Source: Mediterranea massiliensis
Lineage (GTDB): Bacteria; Bacteroidota; Bacteroidia; Bacteroidales; Bacteroidaceae
Direction: 5' to 3'
DNA: 18,460 nucleotides
NCBI GenBank assembly: GCA_958402075.1
Contig: CATXSD010000047.1
Coordinates: 1 to 18,460 of the forward strand
In this document: positions 6,941 through 13,734 of the stretch, piece after piece
Position numbering within the stretch: position 1 is the stretch's first letter
Layout: every line of letters starts with the position of its first letter
Notes under the pieces: generated by a model
Told to the model about the DNA's origin: nothing
The model's input: the letters and a program-made list of their open reading frames with translations, nothing else
Databases searched by the model: none
Translations under genes and position numbers: made by a program

Positions 6941-8998
6941 TTATCGGTTCTTGAATTTGATGAGTGCCGAGGCATAGACCGTGCGGCCGGGTGTCGTCGT
7001 GGCCCGGTTGCGTCCGAATGGTGTCCGGTCGACGTAGTTGAACAGATTGTCTACGCCGATGTTCAGGGTCAGTGTCCATTTTTTCATGCCCAGTAGGGTA
7101 TGGGCCGTGTTGATGCGCCAGGTCTGGAACGCGTCCGCATCGTTGTCTTCCACATAGCGGCGCACCGACTGATAGCGCCCGTAGACGGCAAGGCCCAGCC
7201 GGTAGCGGCTCCACGTATGGTGCCACGAAGCGTTGAGCGTGGCGTTGTGTTGGGACGTGGCGTCGATGGGAATATATTTCATGTAGTCGGCACCCTGGTC
7301 GGGATATTGCGCCCGAGGGTCGGAAAAGCTGTAGCCACCGCTCACAGTGAGGGTCTGGACGGGCTGGTAGTTGAAGGTGAAGTCCACTCCCCAGATGCGT
7401 GCCTGGGTCAGATTGAGATACATCTTGCTTTTCTCTATCTCGTCCAGTTTCTCTTCGGCGGTCAGGTTGATTTCCACCAGCTCAATCATGTTGCGGAGGA
7501 AGTTGGCATAGGCCGTCACGCTGGCCTGGAACTTCCGTCCCGCGTATTCCGCTCCGACGGAGGCATACTGGGAAGTCTGGGCTTTCAGGTCCTTGTTGCC
7601 GTGGTAGGCTGTCAGGGAACCTCCGCCCAGGGTGGCGGTGTAGTTGTAGTACAGTTCCTTCACGGTAGGCGACTTGTATCCCAGGGCATAGGAGGCCCGC
7701 AGGCGGAAGTCGCCCTTGTTGTAGAGCACCGCAATTTTGGGACTGAGGTTGAAGCCCGTTTCCTTGTGTACCGTGCCGCGTGCACCGGCCGTGAGGACTA
7801 CATCGTCGGCTGCCGTCCACTCTTCCTGGGCGTATGCGGCCAGTGTGTAGACTGAGGCCCGGTCTCCGTCTATGTGGTGTGGCGATTCGAGGTGGTTGTA
7901 CAGGTATTCGAAGCCCGTGTTCAGCAGGTGGCGGTCGCCGATGTAGAACACGCCTTTCGCCTGTCCCAGTACTTGGCGCTGGACGCTTTGCTTGATGCGT
8001 TGGCCGGGGAAATAGGTGATGCGGTCTCCGTCCTTGAAGTAGTCGGTCACTTCCTGCAGCTTGTAGTCGTAGAAGTAGCCGTAGCGGTCGTAGGAGAGGT
8101 ATGCCGTCAGGTAGTTTCGTTTGCCCAGCCGGTATTTGCCTCCGGCGGCAAAGCCATAGTTGCGGTAATAGAAGTCGTTGGGCAGATAGCTCCACGGTCC
8201 ATGCGGACGTACCACCCAGCGTTCGTAGTAGGAGCCTGATGCCGTCAGCGAGAGGCGGTCGTTGACGTTCCAGTCCAGGTTCTCGGTCAGCGTATAGTTG
8301 GTGGAGCGGTTGACGGTCTTCATTGTGGAGCCGGGTTTCAGCTGCTGCTGGTTCCATTGCAGGTCGGTGTTACGCCATCCGTCCGTGTGGTGGAAGTTCA
8401 CGCCGGTCATGCTCTTTACCTTTCCGATGGTCAGTCCCAATGACGCGCTTTCGCGCACGTCGCCGTACGCTCCCACACGGCTGGTGGAGGTGAATTCCGT
8501 CTTGTCGTGATGCTTCTTCGTGATGATGTTGATTACTCCGGCTATGGCGTCGCTTCCGTAGAGCGACGAGGCGGCTCCCTTCACAATCTCGATGCGCTCG
8601 ATGTTGGCCGGATTCAGCAGGTTGAGGTCGTTCTGCCCACCCACATCGCCGTTCATGCGCTTGCCATCAATCAGAATAAGGATGTAGTCGTTGTTCAGCC
8701 CGTTGAGCTGGATGTGGCTGCCCATGCTCCCGTCGTGGAACGTGAGCGAGGGGGAGAGCCCTGCCAGCAGCTCTTCCATACTGCGGGCCTGGAACTGTTC
8801 CAGAGCACGTCTTGTAATGACTTCGGTCTGTACGGGAGCGTCCTTCAGATAGTGTTCGGTCCCCGTTCCTGTCACGACCACTTCTTCCAGCATCAGGGAG
8901 AGGTCTTCCGTCTTCTTGCCGTCCAAAATGCTTTGCGCCGATACCTGTGGAACTGCATACAGCAACAGCGCAATGATTCCTGCCTTCATCTGCATCAT
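6941..8998 (-). CDS. TonB-dependent receptor, BtuB-like, riboswitch-controlled
   Basis: This is an outer-membrane beta-barrel receptor for TonB-energised uptake. I choose ATG 8998 (685 aa; 8995 and 8989 are close alternatives), which starts the signal peptide MKAGIIALLLYAVPQVSAQ. The frame runs open to 9211, but that extension lies inside the riboswitch leader and is not a protein start. After the signal come a TonB-box-like LEEVVVTGTG (about 37-46) and the plug domain, with VQTEVITRRALEQ, IDGKRMNGDVGG and IERIEIVKGAASSLYGSDAI. The rest is barrel, ending in a short strand ASALIKFKNR. Plug and length are BtuB/FepA-like, not SusC-like: there is no N-terminal carboxypeptidase-like domain. The cobalamin riboswitch upstream and the CbiK-like gene downstream point to a corrinoid, a tetrapyrrole precursor or cobalt as ligand. 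The sequence alone does not settle the ligand. Confidence 0.92.
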   Translation of the reverse strand: MMQMKAGIIALLLYAVPQVSAQSILDGKKTEDLSLMLEEVVVTGTGTEHYLKDAPVQTEVITRRALEQFQARSMEELLAGLSPSLTFHDGSMGSHIQLNGLNNDYILILIDGKRMNGDVGGQNDLNLLNPANIERIEIVKGAASSLYGSDAIAGVINIITKKHHDKTEFTSTSRVGAYGDVRESASLGLTIGKVKSMTGVNFHHTDGWRNTDLQWNQQQLKPGSTMKTVNRSTNYTLTENLDWNVNDRLSLTASGSYYERWVVRPHGPWSYLPNDFYYRNYGFAAGGKYRLGKRNYLTAYLSYDRYGYFYDYKLQEVTDYFKDGDRITYFPGQRIKQSVQRQVLGQAKGVFYIGDRHLLNTGFEYLYNHLESPHHIDGDRASVYTLAAYAQEEWTAADDVVLTAGARGTVHKETGFNLSPKIAVLYNKGDFRLRASYALGYKSPTVKELYYNYTATLGGGSLTAYHGNKDLKAQTSQYASVGAEYAGRKFQASVTAYANFLRNMIELVEINLTAEEKLDEIEKSKMYLNLTQARIWGVDFTFNYQPVQTLTVSGGYSFSDPRAQYPDQGADYMKYIPIDATSQHNATLNASWHHTWSRYRLGLAVYGRYQSVRRYVEDNDADAFQTWRINTAHTLLGMKKWTLTLNIGVDNLFNYVDRTPFGRNRATTTPGRTVYASALIKFKNR

Positions 8999-9162
8999 GC
9001 GTAAGGTTTGAATGATAATAAATAATGCGCACGTTGCTTCAGAAGGACGACTGACAATTTCCCGTTTCCGCAAGGGATGGATGGGGCATGAACCGGATGA
9101 TTGCTTCTTCAATATATGCCATACTTCGCTCCTGATCCCGGAAGCTCCGTGCTTTCTGTTGT
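8999..9162 (-). other. Leader between the riboswitch and the receptor start codon
   Basis: About 160 bases separate the end of the riboswitch from the ATG. I see no clear GC-rich stem followed by a T-run and no Shine-Dalgarno site. The control mode is therefore not visible; translational occlusion or Rho-dependent termination fit better than a simple intrinsic terminator. Confidence 0.5.
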
Positions 9163-9345
9163 GGACATTAGCAGGTATTCTGGCTTCCTCCTGTCTGCTT
9201 TGCCTTCCCATTGCCCGTGGGCAACAGTGGCTTCTGCGGTTGCAGACCTTGGTTGGAATGGAGGTTACAGCTGCGGGTACAGCTCCGGTCTTTCACCGGA
9301 TTCCCTTGCATCGCCGACAGATGTGTCTGGGCGATTACTAATTCC
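9163..9345 (-). promoter_or_regulatory. Cobalamin (adenosylcobalamin-type) riboswitch
   Basis: Read on the minus strand, the element carries the conserved core of the class: GGGAATCCGGTGAAA, then CCGGAGCTGTACCCGC, AGCTGTAAC, and at the 3' side the B12-box-like GAAGCCAGAATACCTGC. A closing P1 stem can be drawn from GGAATTAG (9345-9338) with CTAATGTCC (9171-9163), allowing one bulged base. A second hairpin, ATCGCC with GGCGAT (bounding 9311-9336), follows P1. The predicted transcription start from the promoter at 9351-9381 falls just before P1, which supports the boundary. Binding of a cobalamin should switch off the downstream receptor and CbiK-like gene. Confidence 0.95.
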
Positions 9346-9350
9346 GGTGG

Positions 9351-9381
9351 CAAATATACTCCTATTATTTCTATTGGCAAA
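9351..9381 (-). promoter_or_regulatory. Promoter of the riboswitch-receptor-cbiK unit
   Basis: On the minus strand TTTG (9378-9381) is followed after exactly 19 bases by TATATTTG (9351-9358). Both match the Bacteroidetes sigma-ABfr consensus TTTG-N19-21-TAnnTTTG. Transcription should begin near 9345, at the first bases of the riboswitch. This is the best promoter in the window. Confidence 0.8.
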
Positions 9382-9423
9382 TGGAAGAGCGGTTTTTTTG
9401 TGGCAGAGAATTGACTTTGTTGT

Positions 9424-9490
9424 CAGTACTTCCATGTAAATACTCCAGTACTTGCGTAGGATTATTCAAGTACTTGTCTGGAAGTACTGG
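9424..9490. repeat. Cluster of four AGTACT repeats (possible operator)
   Basis: AGTACT occurs at 9425-9430, 9447-9452, 9469-9474 and 9483-9488. Extended forms are CAGTACTTCC (9424-9433), CCAGTACTTG (9445-9454), the perfect palindrome CAAGTACTTG (9467-9476) and GGAAGTACTGG (9480-9490). Successive cores lie 22, 22 and 14 bases apart. A degenerate copy, AATACT (9439-9444), lies 14 bases after the first, so 9424-9446 and 9468-9490 look like two copies of a paired site. The outer copies are inverted 10-mers. The cluster lies between two divergent promoters, so a dimeric regulator binding here is plausible but unproven. Confidence 0.65.
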
Positions 9491-9564
9491 TGTTTTGCTG
9501 CTATGTCCGGTGTTCTTTGAACGGAGGAAATCCGATTCTCGCTCCATCTTTCAGTTTTTCTTGC

Positions 9565-9572
9565 TATATTTG
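9565..9572 (+). promoter_or_regulatory. Putative -7 promoter element for the GH28 gene
   Basis: TATATTTG is an exact TAnnTTTG match 21 bases before the ATG at 9594. No recognisable TTTG box lies 19-21 bases upstream, so it may need an activator. The AGTACT cluster ends 74 bases upstream. Confidence 0.6.
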
Positions 9573-9593
9573 TCAAATCAAACGAACGGAAAT

Positions 9594-11165
9594 ATGGAAA
9601 ATGTCAAAGGAAATAATAGAGGGAAATGGAGGAGATGCGTCGGGGTGCTGTGCTGCTGCCTGCTGGCGTGGGTGGCAGTGTCGGCACAGGAAAAATTGTA
9701 CCATGCGGCAGACTGGGGAGTGAAGCCCGGACTGAAGACGGTGCAGACCGAGCAGCTGCAGCGGATGATAGACGAGGTAGCTGCCCGGGGAGGCGGCATC
9801 GTCCGCCTGTCGGCGGGAGCCTACATCACCGGGTGCATCGAACTGAAGTCCGGTGTCTGGCTGGACCTGGAGCGGGGAGCGGTATTGCTGGGCAGTACGA
9901 ACCCCGACGACTACCGTCCGCAACGCATGGCGGGCGAGCCGGTGTCGCCCAACGCCAAGGACAACTCGGCCCTGGCACTGATTGTGGCCAACGGAGCGCG
10001 GAACATCGGCGTCACGGGGCAGGGCGTGATAGACGGGCAGGGACTGGAGCTGGCCTTGAACATCGACAGCCTGCACCATCGGGGTGTGCGCATCGACCCC
10101 AACTACAACAACCGTCGCAAGCGTCCGGGCGAGACGGCGCGGCCCAAGCTGTTCCGCCTGTCGCACGTGGACGGCGTGACGCTGCGCGACGTGACCCTGC
10201 GCAACAGTGCCTGCTGGGGTGTGACACTGGAGCTGTGCCGCAATGTGGTGATGGACAACCTGACGGTGTACAACCGTGCCTACTGGAACAACGACGGACT
10301 GGACATCACGGACTGCCGCAACGTGCGCATCAAGCAGTGCGACATCAATGCGGCCGACGACGGCATCTGCCTGAAGTCCTATTATCCCGGACATGCCAAT
10401 GACTCCATCTACATAGCCGACTGCCGCATCTGCTCCAGCGCGAGCGCGGTGAAGTTCGGTACGGCCTCGCACGGAGGTTTCCGCCGTGTGACCATCGACA
10501 ACATGGAAGTGTACGACACCTACCGCTCGGCCATCGCCATCGAGACGGTGGACGGAGGCGGACTGGAAGACGTACGGGTGACTCGCGTCCGGGCGCGGAA
10601 TACGGGCAATCCGCTCTTCATCCGGCTGGGCCACCGTTCGGGCGAAGCGCCTGGTTTCCTGCGCAACATCTACATCGGACAGATGGAGGTGGAAGTTCCT
10701 TTCGGTCGGCCGGACGAGGACTATGACCTGCGGGGACCGGCTCTGACCTTCTTCCACAATCCGATACCGGCCTCCATCACGGGCATACCCGGTGCGGCGG
10801 TTGAGAACGTGGTGATAGAAGACGTGACGGTGCGCTATCCCGGACGGGCGACGAAGGGCATGGCCTACGTGCCCCTGTGGAGGCTCGATGCCGTACCCGA
10901 GGAAGTGGACGGTTATCCGGAGTTTTCGATGTTCGGCGAGTTACCAGCGTGGGGCTTCTACGTGCGCCATGTCCGGGGCATTGCCTTCAGGAACGTAAAG
11001 CTGCAGCTGGCCGCCGACGACTTCCGTCCCGCCTTTGTGTTGGACGATGTAGAGGATGTCACTTTCGAACGCCTGCAACTGCCTTCGTACAAGGATCAAA
11101 TAGCCGTGAGGGGTGTGAAGCATTTGCAGTTGCCCGAAGGGGTTGAAGTGGTGCAGTGGGAATGA
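9594..11165 (+). CDS. Secreted glycoside hydrolase family 28 (polygalacturonase-like) enzyme
   Basis: The product is a right-handed beta-helix pectin-type hydrolase. ATG 9594 gives 523 aa; the frame opens upstream at 9381, but that stretch crosses the repeat cluster and the -7 element, and 9594 begins a signal peptide (basic start, CVGVLCCCLLAWVAVSA, likely cleavage after Ala31). Family motifs are NND (232-234), the catalytic-type pair D255-D256 in NAADDG, and SHGG (292-295) for the GHG region. The canonical R-I-K near residue 315 reads A-I-E (315-317, in YRSAIAIETVDGGG). I recall similar AIE-type motifs in other Bacteroidetes GH28 proteins, so substrate and mode may differ from fungal endo-polygalacturonase. 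GH28 includes exo-galacturonidases and rhamnogalacturonan hydrolases; I cannot choose. The gene converges on ygiQ with 12 bases between stops and no terminator. Its base composition looks more GC-rich than genes at the left end. Confidence 0.88.
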   Translation: MENVKGNNRGKWRRCVGVLCCCLLAWVAVSAQEKLYHAADWGVKPGLKTVQTEQLQRMIDEVAARGGGIVRLSAGAYITGCIELKSGVWLDLERGAVLLGSTNPDDYRPQRMAGEPVSPNAKDNSALALIVANGARNIGVTGQGVIDGQGLELALNIDSLHHRGVRIDPNYNNRRKRPGETARPKLFRLSHVDGVTLRDVTLRNSACWGVTLELCRNVVMDNLTVYNRAYWNNDGLDITDCRNVRIKQCDINAADDGICLKSYYPGHANDSIYIADCRICSSASAVKFGTASHGGFRRVTIDNMEVYDTYRSAIAIETVDGGGLEDVRVTRVRARNTGNPLFIRLGHRSGEAPGFLRNIYIGQMEVEVPFGRPDEDYDLRGPALTFFHNPIPASITGIPGAAVENVVIEDVTVRYPGRATKGMAYVPLWRLDAVPEEVDGYPEFSMFGELPAWGFYVRHVRGIAFRNVKLQLAADDFRPAFVLDDVEDVTFERLQLPSYKDQIAVRGVKHLQLPEGVEVVQWE

Positions 11166-11177
11166 AAAGGATTGTTT

Positions 11178-13001
11178 CTATTTCCTGCCCCCTCTGTTCC
11201 CGCCATACAGTTTGTCTATCAGGTCGGGGCGGCCGATGCGGCGCAATTCGTTGACGATGTTCCGTCGTTCCTCGGGCTTGTACCAGAAGAAGAACTGCCG
11301 CTGGGACAGCTTCTCGCGCTGCGTCTTGGCGCTGAACACCGGTTCGAGCGTGTAGGGATGGTAGCCCGTGTACCACGCTTCGGTAGAAACGGTCATGGGG
11401 GTGGGCGTAAAGTCCTGAACCTGCTCCAGATGGAAATCCAACCGCTTGGTAATGACGGCCAGTTCGGCCATGTCTTCTTCGTGGCAGCCGGGGTGGCTGG
11501 AGATGAAGTAGGGGATGAGTTGCTGGCGCAGGCCTTCTTCGCGGTTGATGCGGTCGAAAATCTTCTTGAACGTCTCGAACTGGGCGAACGGCGGTTTGCG
11601 CATCACGCTGAGCACACGGTCGCTGGTATGTTCGGGGGCCACCTTTAGGCGGCCGCTGACGTGGCGGGCGATGAGCTCGCGCGTATATTGGCGGGTACTT
11701 TGGTTCACCTGCGGATCCTTGCTCTCGTGGAGCAGCAGGTCGTAGCGCACACCACTTCCGATGAACGACTTCTTGATGCCCGGCAGGGCGTCTACGGCGT
11801 GGTAGATGTCGAGCAGGGGCCGGTGGTCGGTGTTCAGGTTGGGGCATACCTTGGGGTGGATGCACGAGGGGCGCTTGCACTTCTTGCACAGTTCCTGGTT
11901 GGTGCCGTGCATGCGATACATGTTGGCACTCGGTCCGCCCAGGTCGCTCAGATAGCCTTTGAAGTCGGGCAGCTCCATGACGGCTTTCACCTCTTTCAAG
12001 ATGCTTTCCTTGCTTCGGCTCACGATAAACTTTCCCTGGTGGGCGGAGATGGTGCAGAAGGCACAGCCGCCGAAACATCCGCGGTGGATGTTGACGGAGT
12101 GCTTGATCATGTCGTAGGCGGGGATGCGTTTGCCCTTGTATTTGGGGTGGGGCAGGCGTGTATAGGGCAGGTCGAACGAGTGGTCCAGCTCCTCGGTGGT
12201 GAGGGGCGGGTAAGGCGGATTGACGACGACCACCTGCTTGCCTACCGTTTGCAGGATGCGCGAGGCGGCATATTTGTTGCTCTCTTCCTCGATGTGGCGG
12301 AAGTTGGCTGCTTCCTTCTTCTTGTCCTTCAGACATTCCTCATGGGAATAGAGGGTGATGTCGTCCTCCTGCGGATGGACTTCACGGGTGAGGTAGGCAA
12401 TTTGGGGTATATCGTCCAGCGGCAGTCCCTGCTGCATGCGGCGTGCCAGTTCGACTACCGGCTTTTCGCCCATGCCATAGATAAGCAGGTCGGCACCGCT
12501 GTCGCACAAGATGCTGGGGCGTACGCGGTCCTGCCAGTAGTCGTAGTGGGTGAGGCGGCGCATGCTCGCCTCGATACCGCCCAGAAAGACAGGTACGTCG
12601 GGATAGAGCTTTTTCAGAATTTGGGTATAGACGATGGACGGATATTCGGGACGCATGTCGGGGCGTGCGTCGGGCGTATAGGCATCGTCGCTGCGCAGGC
12701 GCTTGTTGGCTGTATACTTGTTGACCATGGAGTCCATGCATCCGGCCGACACGCCGAAGAACAGACGCGGGCGGCCCAGTTTCTTGAAGTCGCGCAGGTC
12801 GTCGCGCCAGTTGGGCTGGGGAACGATGGCTACCCGCAACCCCTCGGCCTCGAGGATACGTCCGATGACGGCGGCTCCGAACGAGGGATGGTCCACGTAG
12901 GCATCGCCGCTGAATATGATTACGTCCAATTCGTCCCATCCGCGAAGTTCCACTTCTTTCTTGGTGGTGGGCAACCAGTCTGTCAGTCTGTATTCTTTCA
13001 T
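11178..13001 (-). CDS. ygiQ: YgiQ family radical SAM protein
   Basis: YgiQ is a large B12-binding-domain-like radical SAM protein (UPF0313) whose reaction is, as far as I know, not established. The 607 aa are a little short of E. coli YgiQ. The N-terminal part (about 1-200) has ELDVIIFSGDAYVDHPSFG and FLGGIEASMRR. The radical SAM Cys cluster is C309-F-G-G-C313-A-F-C316, the CxxxCxxC motif binding the 4Fe-4S cluster that cleaves SAM. A second Cys group, C372, C375, C380 and C386, probably binds another metal centre or is structural. The C-terminal part ends in a basic tail. It is the last gene of an apparent operon: the TusA-like stop is 18 bases upstream. A -7 element at 13007-13014 suggests it also has its own promoter. 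No terminator is seen before the convergent GH28 gene. Confidence 0.93.
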   Translation of the reverse strand: MKEYRLTDWLPTTKKEVELRGWDELDVIIFSGDAYVDHPSFGAAVIGRILEAEGLRVAIVPQPNWRDDLRDFKKLGRPRLFFGVSAGCMDSMVNKYTANKRLRSDDAYTPDARPDMRPEYPSIVYTQILKKLYPDVPVFLGGIEASMRRLTHYDYWQDRVRPSILCDSGADLLIYGMGEKPVVELARRMQQGLPLDDIPQIAYLTREVHPQEDDITLYSHEECLKDKKKEAANFRHIEEESNKYAASRILQTVGKQVVVVNPPYPPLTTEELDHSFDLPYTRLPHPKYKGKRIPAYDMIKHSVNIHRGCFGGCAFCTISAHQGKFIVSRSKESILKEVKAVMELPDFKGYLSDLGGPSANMYRMHGTNQELCKKCKRPSCIHPKVCPNLNTDHRPLLDIYHAVDALPGIKKSFIGSGVRYDLLLHESKDPQVNQSTRQYTRELIARHVSGRLKVAPEHTSDRVLSVMRKPPFAQFETFKKIFDRINREEGLRQQLIPYFISSHPGCHEEDMAELAVITKRLDFHLEQVQDFTPTPMTVSTEAWYTGYHPYTLEPVFSAKTQREKLSQRQFFFWYKPEERRNIVNELRRIGRPDLIDKLYGGNRGGRK

Positions 13002-13006
13002 GGGTA

Positions 13007-13038
13007 CAAAGATACGACCTTATTTCGTAAATTGCACA
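13007..13038 (-). promoter_or_regulatory. Putative internal promoter of ygiQ, almost leaderless
   Basis: On the minus strand TATCTTTG (13007-13014) matches TAnnTTTG exactly, and TGTG (13035-13038) lies 20 bases upstream. Only five bases separate the -7 element from the ATG at 13001, so transcription would begin at or next to the start codon. The -33 part lies inside the tusA-like gene. Confidence 0.5.
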
Positions 13039-13232
13039 GTCATCCGTTCTCCTTCGTAGATTTCGCGGAAACCGATGCCCTGTTCGGCCAGGTATTCTTT
13101 CAGGTCGTTGAAGGCGCTGGCATTGTCCATGACGATTTCTAGAACTTCGCCGGGGCGGGCTTCACACAGGGCTATGATGGCCGGTATGAGCGGGCTGTAG
13201 GGCAGAGGGCCGCAGGTGTTGATGGTCTTCAT
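13020..13232 (-). CDS. TusA/SirA-like small protein with displaced cysteine
   Basis: The 70-aa product fits the TusA-like two-layer alpha/beta fold (COG0425) in length and order: an N-terminal active-site loop, a helix, PGEVLEIVMDN as the second strand, a helix (FNDLKEYLAEQG) and a final strand (REIYEGERMTVQF). In sulfurtransferases the loop is G-L-x-C-P-x-P and its Cys carries the persulfide. Here the loop is T6-C7-G8-P9-L10-P11-Y12-S13-P14: the Cys precedes the Gly, and Pro stands where the catalytic Cys is expected. A persulfide role is therefore doubtful. Its ATG follows the stop of the 106-aa gene by a single base, so the two are probably translationally coupled, and ygiQ follows 18 bases later. 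The fold call is by pattern only. Confidence 0.65.
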   Translation of the reverse strand: MKTINTCGPLPYSPLIPAIIALCEARPGEVLEIVMDNASAFNDLKEYLAEQGIGFREIYEGERMTVQFTK

Positions 13233-13233
13233 C

Positions 13234-13554
13234 TCATTCTTCCTCTTCTTCTTCCAGCGGATGGGCGGGCAGCCATTCCAGGTAAAGTCGGATGAGCTGC
13301 TGCAGTCCGAAGGCTTTCATGTTATTGTGATAGATGACGTCGATACAGAGGTCGAGCAGGTCTTTGCTGTCCTCCACCTGTGCGGCGATGAGCGAGCGGA
13401 TGTTCAGTTTCAGTTTGTCGAGCACGGTTTCGTCCACAATGCCGTTGCTGTCAATGAGATGTTGGAACAGTCCGTACTTTTGGATGGTCGTCAGATTTTC
13501 GTCCGAAACTTCAATGCTGCGTGTGCCGCTTGTGTTGGCTTGTATGGTGTACAT
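13234..13554 (-). CDS. Hypothetical 106-aa protein with acidic C-terminus
   Basis: I do not recognise the family. The frame opens at 13623, but an exact -7 element (13599-13606) lies downstream of that ATG, so I take the Met at 13554 (MYTIQANTSGTRSIEV). That leaves a leader of about 40 bases. The protein has no signal peptide or membrane segment. It starts with a beta-prone stretch, continues as amphipathic helices (for example LDKLKLNIRSLIAAQVEDSKDLLDLC), and ends in LEEEEEE. It is the first gene of the operon with the TusA-like protein and ygiQ; the TGA-G-ATG junction suggests coupled synthesis. A link to sulfur or Fe-S chemistry is only a guess from its neighbours. Confidence 0.7.
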   Translation of the reverse strand: MYTIQANTSGTRSIEVSDENLTTIQKYGLFQHLIDSNGIVDETVLDKLKLNIRSLIAAQVEDSKDLLDLCIDVIYHNNMKAFGLQQLIRLYLEWLPAHPLEEEEEE

Positions 13555-13598
13555 ATCTTTTTTGAGTTTAAAAGGTTCAACATTATTTTCGTTAGCAG

Positions 13599-13606
13599 CA
13601 AAGATA
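13599..13606 (-). promoter_or_regulatory. Putative promoter -7 element of the 106-aa/tusA-like/ygiQ operon
   Basis: TATCTTTG on the minus strand is an exact TAnnTTTG match. No clear TTTG box lies upstream. It decides the start of the 106-aa gene, because the longer frame would begin upstream of the likely transcription start. Confidence 0.55.
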
Positions 13607-13650
13607 GTGTTTTCGTCATACATTATACCATTTGCGGCAGAATTTCTTAT

Positions 13651-13695
13651 AAAAAAACAGCGTTGCCGCCTTGTATGGAAGGTGCGGCAACGCTG
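13651..13695 (-). terminator. Strong intrinsic terminator after the GH2 gene
   Basis: On the minus strand CAGCGTTGCCGC (from 13695) pairs perfectly over 12 bp with GCGGCAACGCTG (ending at 13658) and is followed by seven T (13657-13651). It ends the TPR-GH2 transcript and insulates the next minus-strand operon, whose -7 element begins about 45 bases further on. Confidence 0.93.
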
Positions 13696-13734
13696 GATGT
13701 TGTATAAAATGATTTGCTTCTTGAAGGGACCGTT

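Noticed and set aside
6910..6975. Longer start for the CbiK-like protein
   Set aside because: The extra 22 residues overlap the receptor's 3' end and precede a proper lipoprotein signal at 6909.
8999..9211. In-frame N-terminal extension of the TonB receptor (longer frame beginning at 9211)
   Set aside because: It lies in the riboswitch and its leader, and a signal peptide begins at 8998.
9424..9490. CRISPR array or replication iterons
   Set aside because: The repeats are only about 10 bases, spacings are 14-22, and no cas or rep gene is present.
9381..9593. In-frame N-terminal extension of the GH28 enzyme
   Set aside because: It crosses the AGTACT repeats and the -7 element; the signal peptide begins at 9594.
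9573..10757. 394-aa minus-strand frame opposite the GH28 gene
   Set aside because: It has His/Arg/Val-rich shadow composition and no recognisable domain, while the plus strand has clear GH28 motifs.
9424..11177. GH28 gene as recently transferred DNA
   Set aside because: It looks GC-rich compared with the left-end genes, but the receptor and ygiQ genes look similarly GC-rich, and there are no mobile-element ends.
11661..13142. 493-aa plus-strand frame opposite ygiQ
   Set aside because: It is antisense to the radical SAM gene with its Cys clusters, and it also spans the ygiQ/tusA-like gene boundary.
13555..13623. Longer start of the 106-aa protein at 13623
   Set aside because: The best -7 element lies inside that extension, so the mRNA would begin after it.
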